This document shows, one piece after another, positions 1 to 12,073 of a stretch of 64,000 bases of DNA. The stretch lies in assembly GCA_001465935.1 (NCBI GenBank), contig LNKV01000012.1, positions 9,302-73,301 of the forward strand, written 5' to 3'. A model generated the notes under the pieces. It saw only the letters and a program-made list of their open reading frames with translations. It ran no database searches and was not told where the DNA came from. Position numbers and translations under genes: made by a program. Numbering within the stretch: position 1 is the first letter of the stretch; the number at the start of each line of letters is the position of its first letter. Source of the DNA: Clarireedia homoeocarpa. Its lineage: Eukaryota > Ascomycota > Leotiomycetes > Helotiales > Rutstroemiaceae.

Positions 1-2128
1 ATATTTAATATATATATATTTTAAATATATAATTTATATAATTATTATATATATATAAGTTTTTAAAACTTTTCAATCTTTTTAATTCTTTAATTATTAA
101 TTTTAAAAATTATATAATTTTATTTATAAATATATTATTATATTTAAAATATATTAAAATATATTAAAATCTTTTTATTAATTATTTTTTTAAATTTATT
201 ATTAAGAATTTTATTTATTAGGTTTATTAAATTAATAATTTATTTAATTATATTTATATATTTTTTAATTAAATAAATTATTTTAAATTTTATTTTTTAT
301 ATAATTTTAATTTACTTTTTATTAATATTAATCTTTTTTCTATTTATATTTTTAAGAATTTTTTTAATTTCTTTTATTAATAACTTCTTTTAATTATTAA
401 TATAAAAGATTTTTAAAATAATTATCTTTTTTTTATATTTTTTCTTTAAATATATATTAAAGATTTTTTTATTATTTCTTAATAATTATTTTTTTATTAT
501 ATAAAAAATAATTATATATATATTAATTTTATTTTTAAATTCTTTATTATTAAACTTTTTTATTTTTTTAATTTTTTTAATATATTTTTTATAAATATAA
601 TAATTAAAAGTTAATTTAATATTATTTAATTATCTTTTTAATTATTAATTATAATTTTAATTTATTAATTTATTATAATATTTTAACATTTATAAATAAT
701 ATTCTTTTTTTATTTTTTTCTATTATTTTTTTATAAAATATATTTTTTTAATATTTTATATATTAATTTTTTTTAATTATTAATTATAAAATTAAAATAT
801 TTTTTTTAAAAATAATTTTCTTTTTAATAATAAAAATAAATTAAAAATTAAAAATATAAAACTTTTTAATATAAATATTAATTTTTATAATTAAGTTATA
901 AAATAGAAAAAATAAATTAACTTTTTTAATAATATTTATAAAATATATTTTTTATTTATTTTATTAAATAAAGTAAAATATATTTATTAATTAAATAAAA
1001 AACTATTTATTATTATTTTTATTAATATTATAAAAAACTTAAAAACTTTTATTAATTTTTTTATAATTTTATATAATATTTTTTAAAATTATAAAGAAAT
1101 TATAAATATCGAGAATTTTTTTTAAAATATTTATATTATATTTTTAAATTAATTAATTAATTAATTTAATATTTCTTTATTTTTAATTTTTATATTTTAT
1201 AATAAAAATTATATAAAGTTTAATTTAATTTTTATTTATTTATTTTTATAAAATTTTAATATATTATTTTATAATTAAATTATAATATTTAAATAATTAT
1301 TTAACTTTTATTTTATTATTTTATTTAATATTTTTAATTTAATTTTTAAATCTTTTTAAAAATTTAATAATATTATATTTTTTAAAATAAAAAGTTTTAA
1401 ATTTTTAAAAAAATAAATTAAAAATATACTTTTAATAGATATTATAATTATAAATTAATAATTAAGTTTTTATATAATTTTTATATTTTTAAAAAATATT
1501 TAAATAATATATAATTTAATAAATAAAATAATAAAATAATTAGAAATTAATAAAAAATTTATATTATAAAAAATAATATTAATAATAAATTTTTTATTAT
1601 AATTTATTTTATTTTTAATAAATCTAATTTTTTTATTATAATATATTTTTTATTATTTTTTTATTTTCTTTTTTATTTATTTTTATTTTATATTTATTTT
1701 TTTAATAACTATTTTTATATTTATCTTTATAATTAATTTTAATAATAAACTTTTATTTATTATTTTAAAAATTTTAAAATAATTAAATTTAAATCTTTAT
1801 TTAAAATAAATTTTTTTTAATAAATCTTTTTTATTTAAAAAATTAATTTCTATTTTTTTTATTTTCAAATTTATTTCTATTTTTAAATATTAAACTTTTA
1901 ATAAATAATATATTTAATATTAATAAAACTAATTTTTTATTTTAAATTTATATTTCTAAATAATAATATAATATATATTATTTTTTTATTATAAATCTTT
2001 ATATAAATTATTAATATAAAGAAATATAAATACTATTATAAATACTTACTTTTAATAATAAAAATAAATAAAGAAGAAAAAGATATATATTATAAGTAAT
2101 TAAACTACTATTAAATATAGATATAATA
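1..2128. repeat. Extremely AT-rich RIP-type relic block
   Basis: This block is almost entirely A and T, with no ORF of note on either strand. The boundary with normal-composition DNA at about 2128 is abrupt. The few remaining C bases are nearly all followed by T, and the few G bases are nearly all preceded by A, so CpA, CpG and CpC have been removed on both strands. That is the pattern expected from saturating repeat-induced point mutation of a transposon array. No original element can be recognised. A mitochondrial origin is less likely because the block joins directly to nuclear-type sequence. Confidence 0.85.
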
Positions 2129-2279
2129 TCGGGCCGGAAAAACAATATACCGACCATCTAGTATTTATGGGCCCAGCCCCGTTACAATACTATACTCCAA
2201 GAAATAGAGCTTCTTGTTAGATGGGCTCATAGTAAATAGCGATTCTTGCTTGATACACTCGAGCGAGCATGGATAGGAG

Positions 2280-3835
2280 TTCAGACCATTCTCCAAGTCG
2301 CAGGAGTTGGTCTGAAGGAATTACAGAAGTGGTTGGGGTATGTCTTCAGCTGGACAGCAATTCATGAATGTCAGAAATCTGTCTGCTGCAATGAACACCA
2401 TGACTTCTTGTAGCGCGGATCTTGTCGGCGCTGGATTGGTGCATCTAGAGAATGCCTTGGACCAGTTGAAGGCCGAAGTACCGAACATGCATGTCAACAG
2501 CAAAGCCCTTCTTGTTGATGTGCAAAAGACAGCGAACAATCCTAGTGATTTGAAGAAGCAACAAGCGCATTCGAGGCTGTCAATGACTCAGACATCACAC
2601 GCGGCTATTTAAGTGGAGAGATGCTTGTTTGCCGTTGCTGTGGATGTCACTTGCTAACTCGCTGTAGAGGCTAAATCTTCAGTCGCTTGGACAGCCTTTG
2701 GAGCAAGACACCGAATGTGATTCAGGATATTATCGGAGCAGAGAAAGATGTCTTCTTCATTATCATACCTAATATTATTGGAGCTATTCAGCCTGATCTC
2801 GACTGGCTAAAAAGGGACATTACGGATGTAATTAGTGGCAATGGTACAAATTAAGTCGGAGATATAATCAACACTGTAGGCGTCGACACACTTGTCCTCA
2901 TTATTGACACCGTGAAGGAGGTGTTAAAGGCGATAGCAGGATCCGTGATTGCAGTTTTACGATGTCTGGGGGAGAGGATGAACCAACCATTGGATATTCC
3001 TTTCCCGACACCATTCTTCAAGCACGCAACCGGATCTAATACAAACCCATCCATATTCGATCTTTTTATGAACCCCCTCGCAATGCCTACTACCATATCT
3101 GCAACATATCATGAACCAAAATTCCATCCGCTGATTTCGATACAATTCGCGAAGAGCTAGTAACATTCCAGGATACCTCAGCGCCACAAGGCAATATAAG
3201 AAGAAATGTGATAACCGATAGCATATGGAAACGATATCAGGACAATTTCTACAAAAGATCCCTCAAGGAGTGGGTATGGGAAGCCGTGCTTTCAGCCATC
3301 AGCCATCAGCTATTCAGCGTATGTTTACCTCATCATACTTATGTTCGAGAATTCTGGCGGATCGGAATCGAATGAAGCTGGACTTGACTTCTAAATAGGC
3401 ATTTCGCTCGACTTAAGTTTGTTTAAGCTGGCACTTCAGGCACCCTACGTACCTGCAGTCAGTGAGTGGGATGAGACGTTCGCGCCGAAGCTGCGATTCT
3501 CGTTCTGGGCATATGACTGTATATGGACGGTCTTCAAAATACTTTCCAATCCGGTCCGTCCTGGTGAGGAGGTATCGGAAATAGTGAAAAAGAGAATATC
3601 TCTTCTCATTTCCTGGTTACGTGGACGATAATCGAGGGTGTGTTGACATGAGCCGCGTTCCCAGTCCGTGGTGCGAATATGTCAAGGACCCGAACATTCG
3701 TGTAGGAATGGCGGCAGGTGTGTTTGCCGCGAGGGGTTTTGCGAGTATTAGTTTCCTTGAATGGGCAAAGTGGACAGCTGGTTTTCCTGAAGATGAGCAG
3801 GTTCCTGGCCCAAAAACAAATACTGGGTGAGAATT
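2280..3835 (+). pseudogene. Decayed fragment of a large fungal hypothetical-protein gene
   Basis: Short plus-strand ORFs (2340-2612, 2912-3160, 3419-3631, 3621-3830) lie in different frames with stops between them, so no intact gene remains. The clearest piece (about 2912-3150) reads as an amphipathic stretch, then LDIPFPTPFFKHATGSN, then FDLFMNPLAMPTTISATYH. This resembles the recurring '(L)DIPxxxxLYKxxTGxDLSxLDLxxLxxAIPxTIxYK' block I recall from large uncharacterised fungal proteins, here with many substitutions. The adjacent RIP block fits a decaying subregion. The family assignment is from memory and the function is unknown. A multi-intron gene is possible but less likely, because the conserved block itself ends in a stop. 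Confidence 0.5.
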
Positions 3836-4536
3836 TACAGGAAGTTCAGATTGTAAAATCTAGCTCAGACGTTGGCCGGAAAGTAGTGTGTTGAGTGTTC
3901 CTGGCTCGTTGTATCGAATAGTTTAGTAGACGAGATGGACTGTTGGTTTGACAGGATGTGAGGGTCAATTTGGCGCATTGGTCGTAGTCACACTTCACAA
4001 AATGCTTTTCTATGCCGCTCAATCGACAGCACGAACAGCTATGTCAACCGCTATTTGGAAGTTATTCCGGCCGGTATGTGTGAGCAGGCGATTTGCTGTC
4101 AGAATATAGTATCGTTATGATATCAAGCCGGGAGACCTCTTGAAGCATAAAACTCATTGGCCCTTGGCACTCTAACAGAATACTATGTAACCTTTAACAA
4201 GCAATTCTTAAAGCTCTCTACTATCTTGGTGCATCCGCTGCTGAAGGAATATGGGACTAACGATGCGAAGGATTACAACCGTGAACGTGAACGGGTAGCA
4301 GGGGAAGTATAGCTTGATAGCAGAAATTAGTCCGTGTTTGTGATAATGCTAACAGCGTATGTCGCATCCCTTTAGTTTTATCTGTACCAAGATTTCAAAT
4401 AGTATTGAACTGTTCACGCATGATTTCTGCACTAGAAAGTAGTAGTAGCGAGGAGGCAACAAAGACCTTATTAGATACTATTCTCGCCCATGCTCTATAT
4501 TGAATTCATTCTTACTCAATGCACTTTATGCAGAGC
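3836..4536. other. No gene seen
   Basis: No ORF, RNA gene or repeat can be supported here. The stretch probably contains more remnants of the decayed gene to its left. Confidence 0.5.
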
Positions 4537-5809
4537 CTACTTCTCCCGTAACAAAGGTCCCCTCTTATACGGCCCGATCACTTTGAAGTTCATCCTGGGC
4601 GGCAAACGATCCTGACACCAATAGATCATCCCATACCTCAACCAATGTGCATAAGTACCAGGTACATTATCCGACCCCTCATGTTTCCTCCAAAATCCCC
4701 AACGTTTCTCCCAGCACCCTATAGATCAGCCCGTGAGCCAGCTTGAAGTCAAAACTCCTCCCTAGACATGATTCAACAATCTCCCTCGCTTTTTCCTGCT
4801 CTGAAGTTTCTGGTTCATTGTTTTTTTTGGAAGCGTCAGTGACATCAGATGGAATGCTTTTTGTCCATCCCATGTAGTAAAGTCATTGATGAGCTGCATG
4901 CCCTCGATATAATCAATAGCGTAGACATGCCCAGCGCTGTATCTGGGCCCATCCCAGTTGTCCTCTTCATCGATGAGTCCCATGACCATAGTCATTGCCT
5001 GTCCCTAATAATGTAATCAGTCAAAAGTTTACTCGTCTCCTCCGGGCTCACAGTCTTCCCATTTTCTACAAATGACACGCTGCCACCCATCAACGGAACC
5101 CCCTTCAACAGTGGGCTGCTGTGCATCCCTTCGGTATCCTTCTTACCTCCATCCGCAGCCCACAACTTCAACAGCAACTTATGCGACCGCGCAAACAGCG
5201 GATTATCGCGACGCGAAACCAAAAAGTAATTGGCCAGCCACCGATCATCCACGTCCCCACAATTATAACTCAGAGCCTCCCACGGCGACTCTGGATTCCC
5301 AATCGTCTCATTCCACATCCTCTCCAGATCCCCAATCTGCATCAATCCAACATCCGCATAAACGTCCCCATATTTCAACAGCAGCGGCCACCTCACCAAT
5401 CTGACGTATGCTGCGGGGCATAATCTCCTCTAATCGTACCATGCACAAACGTGCGGGGAAAAGTATTCTCGTCGGTGATATCCAAGAACTTTGCAACATT
5501 CAGAGGTGAAGTGGGAACGCGATCCAGAACACGGATGATCCAGCCCGATTTCGAAAAGCGTCTGTGCCAGGCGCGGATGTTACGCTTAGTATAGGGGTGC
5601 ATGTGTGTGAAACCATTGTGCCAGAAGAACCAGATATTCTTCTCGCATGCAACGAGCTTGGGATTGAGGAGAACTTGGTCGATCTCGGCGTCGGGACGTA
5701 GATCGAGGAGGTCATGAGGAATAGCGTGGACGCCTGCAGGAAGGGGATAGACATCCATGGTCATTGTGTGGTGTTGGGTATGGTCTGGAGATGTCTGGTT
5801 TAGTGGCAT
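4537..5809 (-). pseudogene. Capsule-polysaccharide-synthesis-type glycosyltransferase, four frameshifts
   Basis: Successive minus-strand frames together give a nearly full fungal protein of the capsular polysaccharide synthesis (Caps_synth, DXD-type sugar transferase) family. The order is KNIWFFWHNGFTHMHPYTKR and RAWHRRFSKSGW, then PQHTSD, then LVRWPLLLKYGDVYADVGLM with the family's (G/D)-VYAD motif, then MTMVMGLIDEEDNWDGP. The C-terminal WRKHEGSDNVPGTYAHWLR ends at TAG 4537-4539. The frame breaks near 5398-5402 and 5004-5009 (one base missing each), in the A8 run at 4821-4828 (one base missing), and near 4692-4696 (one extra or two missing). Premature stops lie between them. The start is 5809 or the more family-like Met at 5758. 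Long-read homopolymer error is the alternative explanation, but the neighbouring 6-kb NRPS exon is intact. Confidence 0.8.
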
Positions 5810-5851
5810 ACGAAGGGCTCTTTCGATATACTCGTAGAGGATAGGGAAATT

Positions 5852-5872
5852 GGGGGGGGGGGGGGGGGGGGG
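5852..5872. repeat. Poly-G tract, 21 G
   Basis: An uninterrupted run of 21 G on the plus strand lies about 45 bp upstream of the start of the broken glycosyltransferase gene. It is a length-unstable homopolymer and its exact length is uncertain in any assembly. Confidence 0.9.
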
Positions 5873-6648
5873 AGAGTAGAAGCTATGGCTTCTACTCTAT
5901 TTGCAAAGAGATTTGAGGTTATACTTATATTAATGCTCACCTTCACTTACCTTCTCTTGGTAGTTGTTGATGGTATACGTATTGTCCGACATAGGGGGTA
6001 ATCCATAAATTTGTGACACCTTGAGGCCATAACTACAAATTGCTACTCAGTAAGACTCATATTTACTAGGGAACCAGCTATGCCCAAAAAGGAAGGCGGC
6101 TTGTTGGATAGACTGAGTGAGCATCCTATCACAATTGGGAGGGCCTGCTGAACTCGGAAGCGTACGAGCCCGAGCTATTTATTATTGATGTCTCCTGTCT
6201 AACCAGAGCCTTGAGAAGAGAGCCGTGAAGGAGGTCATCGCAATGGACTCCTGACATCGTTTTGGTTTCTATTCTTCAGAGTAATTGACGAAGCTTCTCA
6301 GTCAGTCAAATGAGTATAGAAGGTTCTTTCACACCTGGACGATATGCATTGAGCATGAACCAAATACTTACACCAAGCCATTAAGACATAAATATCATAC
6401 AATATATCCTCCTAATGCTTGTTTCCTATGGCACAATTTAGTTGCCATTCAACCATCGCCATACCCCATCTAACCAGACTGAATTTCCATGCATACCCAG
6501 CCACTTATGCCCGACGTTCTATTTGTAAAATCAATCCAATTCTATAACGCCAAACAACCCCCCCTGATGTGAGTCCACATGATACTGTATCCTGTTCTAC
6601 TACAGTAGGAATGTCCCCAAATGCCAACGTCCGCAGACTCTCGTCCTG
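5873..6648. other. Intergenic, no gene seen
   Basis: Ordinary-composition intergenic DNA between a minus-strand promoter on the left and the 3' end of a minus-strand ORF on the right. No feature can be supported. Confidence 0.5.
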
Positions 6649-7056
6649 TTAGCCAGCTCCTAGTGATCTCCTCCAATCGAAACTCCTCTTCTTATCACAT
6701 CTCGTTGTACAAGGACTGATCCCCACCCCACCCATCGCATATTCCAGATCTTTCCTCCTCCGTCTCTCTCTCCATTTACTTCCCCTCTCCCCAATCTGCC
6801 CCGTAGAATCCCACTGCCACCCTTCCAGCATCGCCTGATGCTTCTTATCTATCGGGCCCGGGTATTTCAGCTTCGGTTGAGAGTCCTTTGACTTGTCCAA
6901 TTTGGCTGGCGTGGTCCATATTCGCGACAGGCGCAACTTTAGCGGATGGGAGGGCGACCGTGGGCCATCCGAGGAAGTCGGGGCTTGAGAAGGTGGTGGT
7001 AAGGGAGTGGTGGTTTGGCGGCGAAGGTGAAGACGGAAGTGGTCTTTAAGCGCCAT
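6649..7056 (-). CDS. Small basic hypothetical protein (135 aa)
   Basis: An uninterrupted 135-aa ORF with its own ATG at 7056 and stop at 6649-6651. The protein is basic and Pro/Ser-rich. Its centre, KYPGPIDKKHQAMLEGWQWD, is followed by an Arg-rich stretch (about residues 95-103) and a Ser/Arg-containing tail. This layout (a 'KYPGPxDKxHQxML' core before a basic Ser-containing tail) resembles a class of short uncharacterised fungal proteins. No catalytic motif, signal peptide or membrane segment is visible. It could be a chance ORF, because the region to its right is non-coding. The function is not known. Confidence 0.5.
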   Translation of the reverse strand: MALKDHFRLHLRRQTTTPLPPPSQAPTSSDGPRSPSHPLKLRLSRIWTTPAKLDKSKDSQPKLKYPGPIDKKHQAMLEGWQWDSTGQIGERGSKWRERRRRKDLEYAMGGVGISPCTTRCDKKRSFDWRRSLGAG

Positions 7057-8976
7057 GGTTGGACCGTTGGACGGCGAATTGGTTGAGTGACTGCTTGGAT
7101 AATGAGAGAGATTGTCATCGAGCGTTCAATAGTATGCGTATAGATGTGCCCTATTCTTGCAGAGTCTGCAGAGGAGCGTATGCGGTCTGCGTAGAAACTC
7201 CCAGGATTTCGATCACCGATTTCAGTTTTGGAGTTGGTATCTTCTGTAACGAACGGATTCCACGTCTATTGCACTCGGACAAAAGGATGAGTTTTGGCAG
7301 GCGCACCCTGATGTCTGTGATCGTCGGTATGGTACACACTGCTGACGATGTCTTAGAACTTGTGTCTCGCCAAGTAAATCCGGTCCGTCTGGCTATCTAC
7401 TCGTCGATTTCTCAATTGACGAAATTACAGACTCGTTTTCCCCTAATTCGAGAGTCGTAACCGGTAGCCGACGTCGGTATTTCTTATGCTTCGTCTGCCC
7501 GTTCGTCGTGTCGCCCACACCACTTTCTCCCTCAATTGATCCGTCTCCAACTTATATCCAACCTAAGACCCCTCCTGTTTCTACCAAGCAAAACCCAAAG
7601 TCGAACCAATGCAAACCCCTAGGTCGCGTGACTAGCTAGCAAGTTCGTAGTGTCTGTCATATATATAGCAACCAACAGCGTAACTAACAGCGCAAACACC
7701 CAGTGCGGGTTAGCAGTCAAAGGGTTCCTCAACCCTCATGGAAATTCAACGATGAACAGCCAAAGTCAATCCAAATTCAATCCAATCCAATTCAATTTCC
7801 GCCCAAGGCACAAGACCATTGACAAGATAGCAATAACAAAAATGAAAGACATTCCTCCACCCATCCTTTCTATACTCCCCCAACCCTACCTATAACACCA
7901 CTGCTGCACGCGCGACCAAACCTACCGGTGTCGCCGTTGTCAAGGAGGCGGCATTGCAGCCCGGAGGATGCACGCAAGCACCGACAGATGGTCCTAACGG
8001 GACTGAGACACACTCTCATTGGTCGACGCCCCCCCTGGCTTTATTTATTTCTGTGAGCTACTGTGGAGTCGTCACATTTCCTGCTCAGACGTCTCCGATT
8101 ATTTTGATCCTTCTAGTCGGTCTGTGATCTAGATCTTCAGGATTCGGGTTATTATTCTAGAACATTGGAAAAAAAAGGAGGAATTTAAGGTTATTGATGC
8201 GCCGTAGTTTTTTGTACCATAGGATTGGAATTCTTCCTGTCTTGCTACTAGATAGACATCATCATCAGCTAAGGCGAGAAGAAGCGTTCTAGTTGATTTG
8301 TATACTACTACGTAGGACCACGGGTGGGATATTCAAAGTGTCAGGTTTGCTAGCAAATTTCTATTTGTCCGACATCATTTGTGCAAGCACATAGATAGCT
8401 GTGCATAGGCACTAGGCACTAACAAGATTCTCTCGCCAAATGCACAATGCGGCGTTCAATTAATTTCCATCACTTGTCACAAAGATCGATCTTGAACGCG
8501 TTGAGCTCAGTTGACACAAAAGCCAAGTGCTGCTTCATTCCACAATCACCCAGCTTCCTCTATTTTGCAAAAGCTGATTGACTTTCCCTGTTTTGCCCCA
8601 TCACTATACGGTATACTATATAAGACGGTCCCTATTCACCATCGATCTGAAAGTCCCGCACGGTTATATATATATATATATCCTTTTGTCCCGAACCTGC
8701 CATATGCATAGCCATCAAGCAAGCATACTCCATAGAACGCCTGTTCACCACATGGGCCATGCATCTCCCCGAGAACCACATCCCATACTTCCCCATAACG
8801 CCGTCTGTCCTTTCTTTGCCCATAAACACAGTGGTATTTCATTTCCGCATACCTCCCAAAATAACTGACCCCAAACGTGTACACCGTACAATAAATAATC
8901 ATACAATCAAGAATAAACTTCGTCTTAGAATCTTATCTCATCTCAAAACATTATCCTCTGGTGGTTTCGTATTGCT
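7057..8976. other. Intergenic, no gene seen
   Basis: A gene-free stretch between two minus-strand genes. It contains CT-rich and short AT-dinucleotide runs (about 8664-8682). The 3' UTR of the phosphodiesterase gene lies at its right end. ORFs here are short, overlapping and unsupported. Confidence 0.5.
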
Positions 8977-11900
8977 TCATCCACCCGACTCATCGGAGGC
9001 TCCGAATCCACGTCTATCCGGCGCTCCAGCCGGCATAGGAGGGCTCCCACTCTTGCTTCGCTTCCAAAAGTGCAGGTCTTTCATGCGGAATCGACTGGGT
9101 TTCTTCTTTAGATTCCTCCCTTCTGCAAGCACTTTCAGATCTGACTGGCCTTCTGCTGTGGCCGATCCATCCCCAGTCGAATGACCCATCGAAGAGCGAC
9201 TGGTACTGTTGGCCAAGGGAGAGTTAAATGTCGGTGTTTGAATATTGCGCTCTGCAGAATCCTCACTAGCAAAGCTAGTCGCTTGTGTACTTGGTGAAAT
9301 TGGCATCTTGCTTGTCGTTGCGCTGGCTTCTTGTGATGTCCAATCACCAGCTGAATTACTGCCTTCAGTTGTCGTATCACTGCTTCTTTGTGGGTCTGGA
9401 ATTTGTAGCGATGATTCCTTAGGTGTTGGTGGGTCTACCACGACGAGATCGGTGACGAGTGATGGCTGGGCATGAACCCCATTGATCTGCCTTTCCCCGT
9501 TGGCCAGTACTTTGACATCTTGGCTAGGGTGATCCAGCAACTGGGGCGCACTCGCAGTTGCATAGCTTAGCTGTAGCTGACTAGGTTTAGAGGATCTGCG
9601 ATCAATTGATGATTGCCAAGGGCCCTTGGTAAATTGTGCTTCATTGTGCGAGCTGCGGGAATTTGATCGGACAGGCGAACCTTGTTTCGTGCCTTTCGGA
9701 GACTCATCAACGGAGGTATGATGTGCTCCGGGTATGCCACTACCCATAACAGCTTTAATCCGCAGGTTGAGCGCATCTGTAGATTTCGAAGCAGGACCCA
9801 CAATTGCGGGTTGGTCGTCGCCATCGACCGGCTGTGCTACACTCATCGTCCGAGGGGATCGCATGCCATCTGCGAGTCGAACGCCATCAGGGAGACCCAA
9901 CAAACCATTTTCTTGTCTGACTTTCTCCTGCTCCAACGCTATCTTCTCTTCCCATGTTGCTTTATTGCGCTCCAGTTCTTCTACGCAGAATCTCATGGCC
10001 GGCATAACATCGGTCACGCCAGTGAAAAGTGGAATAGCAAACATATTTATGAACCCAATCTGAGAGTTGCCAAGTTCGATGATCTCACTAACTGGAGCCG
10101 CATACAAAGCAGATGGTATACCCAAGTCCTGCTCCATGGCGGCCTGACGAGCAAATTCATCTGTTAAAATTTCCGTCCATTTTGAAGCTACGTCAAATCT
10201 TCGCGCCTGCAAAAGATTAGCGCATGTCGTAAGAGATCGAAAAGAACCATGATACATACCACATTACTGATGTCGGCGCATTTAATAAGCAACGAGCAAG
10301 CAAGTGTTCGTTGTTCTTCTATAGTCCTTCCATTCCAACCATCTGTGCCCCCGTTCTCAAAAAGTTTTTCTTGCAACTGACCCAACTTTCGCATATAATC
10401 AAAGTGCAGACCCATGTCCGTCGCTAATATTGAATCGATCATCAGCCGTCGCATCTCTACCCCATGGAAAGCTGCCGGCCAGTGCCGTCTCAAAATTTGC
10501 GAGTATGCAGCGCAATGGAATGATTCTAGTACTGATCGGTCATTGTAAAGTTGAGCCAAAGGAGCGTTCAAGGTTACAAGAAATGCATTGTTCACGCCTG
10601 GATGGCCGACATCATGACCAATGGCGGTGATCATCAAGGTAAGCGCATCAAAAGGCCTAATGAGTTCGGCAACCGGCGATAAACTCGGCGTCGAGGTAGA
10701 TTCTTCGGAGAGGGGATAGTATGGTAGCCTGCCTAAACGTACAAGAAAATGGAAGATGGCTTGTAAAACATCGACAACGTGGCGGAAGTTGTGATACGGA
10801 ACAAAAGAATTATATGCAGCCCGACTGGCGACGAGAAATCCGGTAATGTTTTCTGGTGTGCATGTCAGCATGAGCGGAACACTACATTATTTGTATCTGA
10901 AACATATCCCAAATATTTGAGGGCTTACCTGCTGATATCCGCCACTTCTCTAGCTCCGGCATTGAAAGTGCATGCTGTAACATTAATAATGCAGCATGAA
11001 GAAGCTCGTCGTCAGTAAAGTCATGCGCCGAGAAATTCCAGGAACCGATCGCAGACACTATTAATTCCCTTCTTTCCAAGGCCACGGATATCCTCAAGTG
11101 ACCGTATTCCTCCTCTTCTTCACTGTTCATCCTACAGATGCCATCCATCAAACCGGACACCATGGCTTCTCGTAAATAAGCGTAAGGCTTTTGATCATCG
11201 TAACCGACCCAGGAGCGCTTCCGTCCTCGCTTCATATCGATCAAGGCTCTTTGGTCCTTCAGTGCATCTTTGTGCGCTCGGTATGCATGTACTGCAAGAC
11301 TAGGCAGCCGCTCGAATAAAAGAGGACTGGTCAGCACATCCAGCGCTCCAACGTCGAGAAATTTCATCGTGCGTCTCTGATCAAACGGGATATATATGCC
11401 ACCCGATCTTCTCTTGAGGCTGTTCGTGTCAAAACCAACTAATGAGGGTGGCTCCGATTTCGAACTTGATCGCATTCTTGTTGTGGCCCCAGCTAGACTC
11501 GGATCCGGCAGCGAGATGACAGCAACGGGCACAACCAACCTCGACAGACTGTGACATTGGATTTCGGAAGCGATCCATTGTAATAACCTGAGCCCATACG
11601 CGTTTCGAGGGGTGTCTTCATCGTTTGAATCCACGAGTTGTTGTTTGGAACTAGGAGAAGGTGTCCTTACTTCGCGAGAAGGTCGATCGTTAACTTGATC
11701 CTCGTATGGAATTTCTATGAGAACCAGAGTAGGTATTAAATCCGATATCGAAACGCGATCTAACTCGGACAGCTTCGATATGCAAGACCTCCCTGACGCA
11801 CAAACATGCACTGCAAGAAGTCAATTGGAGTCAATCATTGATAAGGGAGCATGAACTGAGTTCCAAGCCCGACCTACCTTCGCTGAATGTGCTCAATAAT

Positions 11901-12073
11901 ATCCTCACATTGTTATCGACAGGACTGCTCGCACGCGGCGTCAAGGCACCATCGGTAACGCTGTTCGTTATGTCGAAGCCAGATTCATCCAACACTAAAT
12001 CATCCCTACGCACCAATTTGTCCTCTGGAGCTGTGCGGTCCACGTAGACAATATTGCATGCGGCGTAGTCCAT
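8977..12073 (-). CDS. PDE2: High-affinity 3',5'-cyclic-nucleotide phosphodiesterase
   Basis: This class I (HD-type) phosphodiesterase hydrolyses cAMP and lowers PKA signalling. The model is complement(join(8977..10206,10260..10852,10929..11810,11878..12073)), 966 aa, with introns of 53, 76 and 67 nt, all GT-AG. The acceptor at 10853 was chosen because it joins WRISA to ENITGFLVASRAAYN with the family's spacing. Catalytic motifs are YHNFRHVVDV (His about 380 and 384), AIGHDVGHPGVNN (His-Asp about 439-440) and KCADISNV before the last intron. The N-terminal 330 residues are fungus-specific. The last roughly 320 residues are Ser/Pro-rich, look disordered and end with a basic patch. The start at 12073 (MDYAACNIVYVD) resembles fungal orthologues; an in-frame ATG-like site at 12130 would add 19 residues. 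A 4.7-kb gene-free region lies upstream. Confidence 0.93.
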
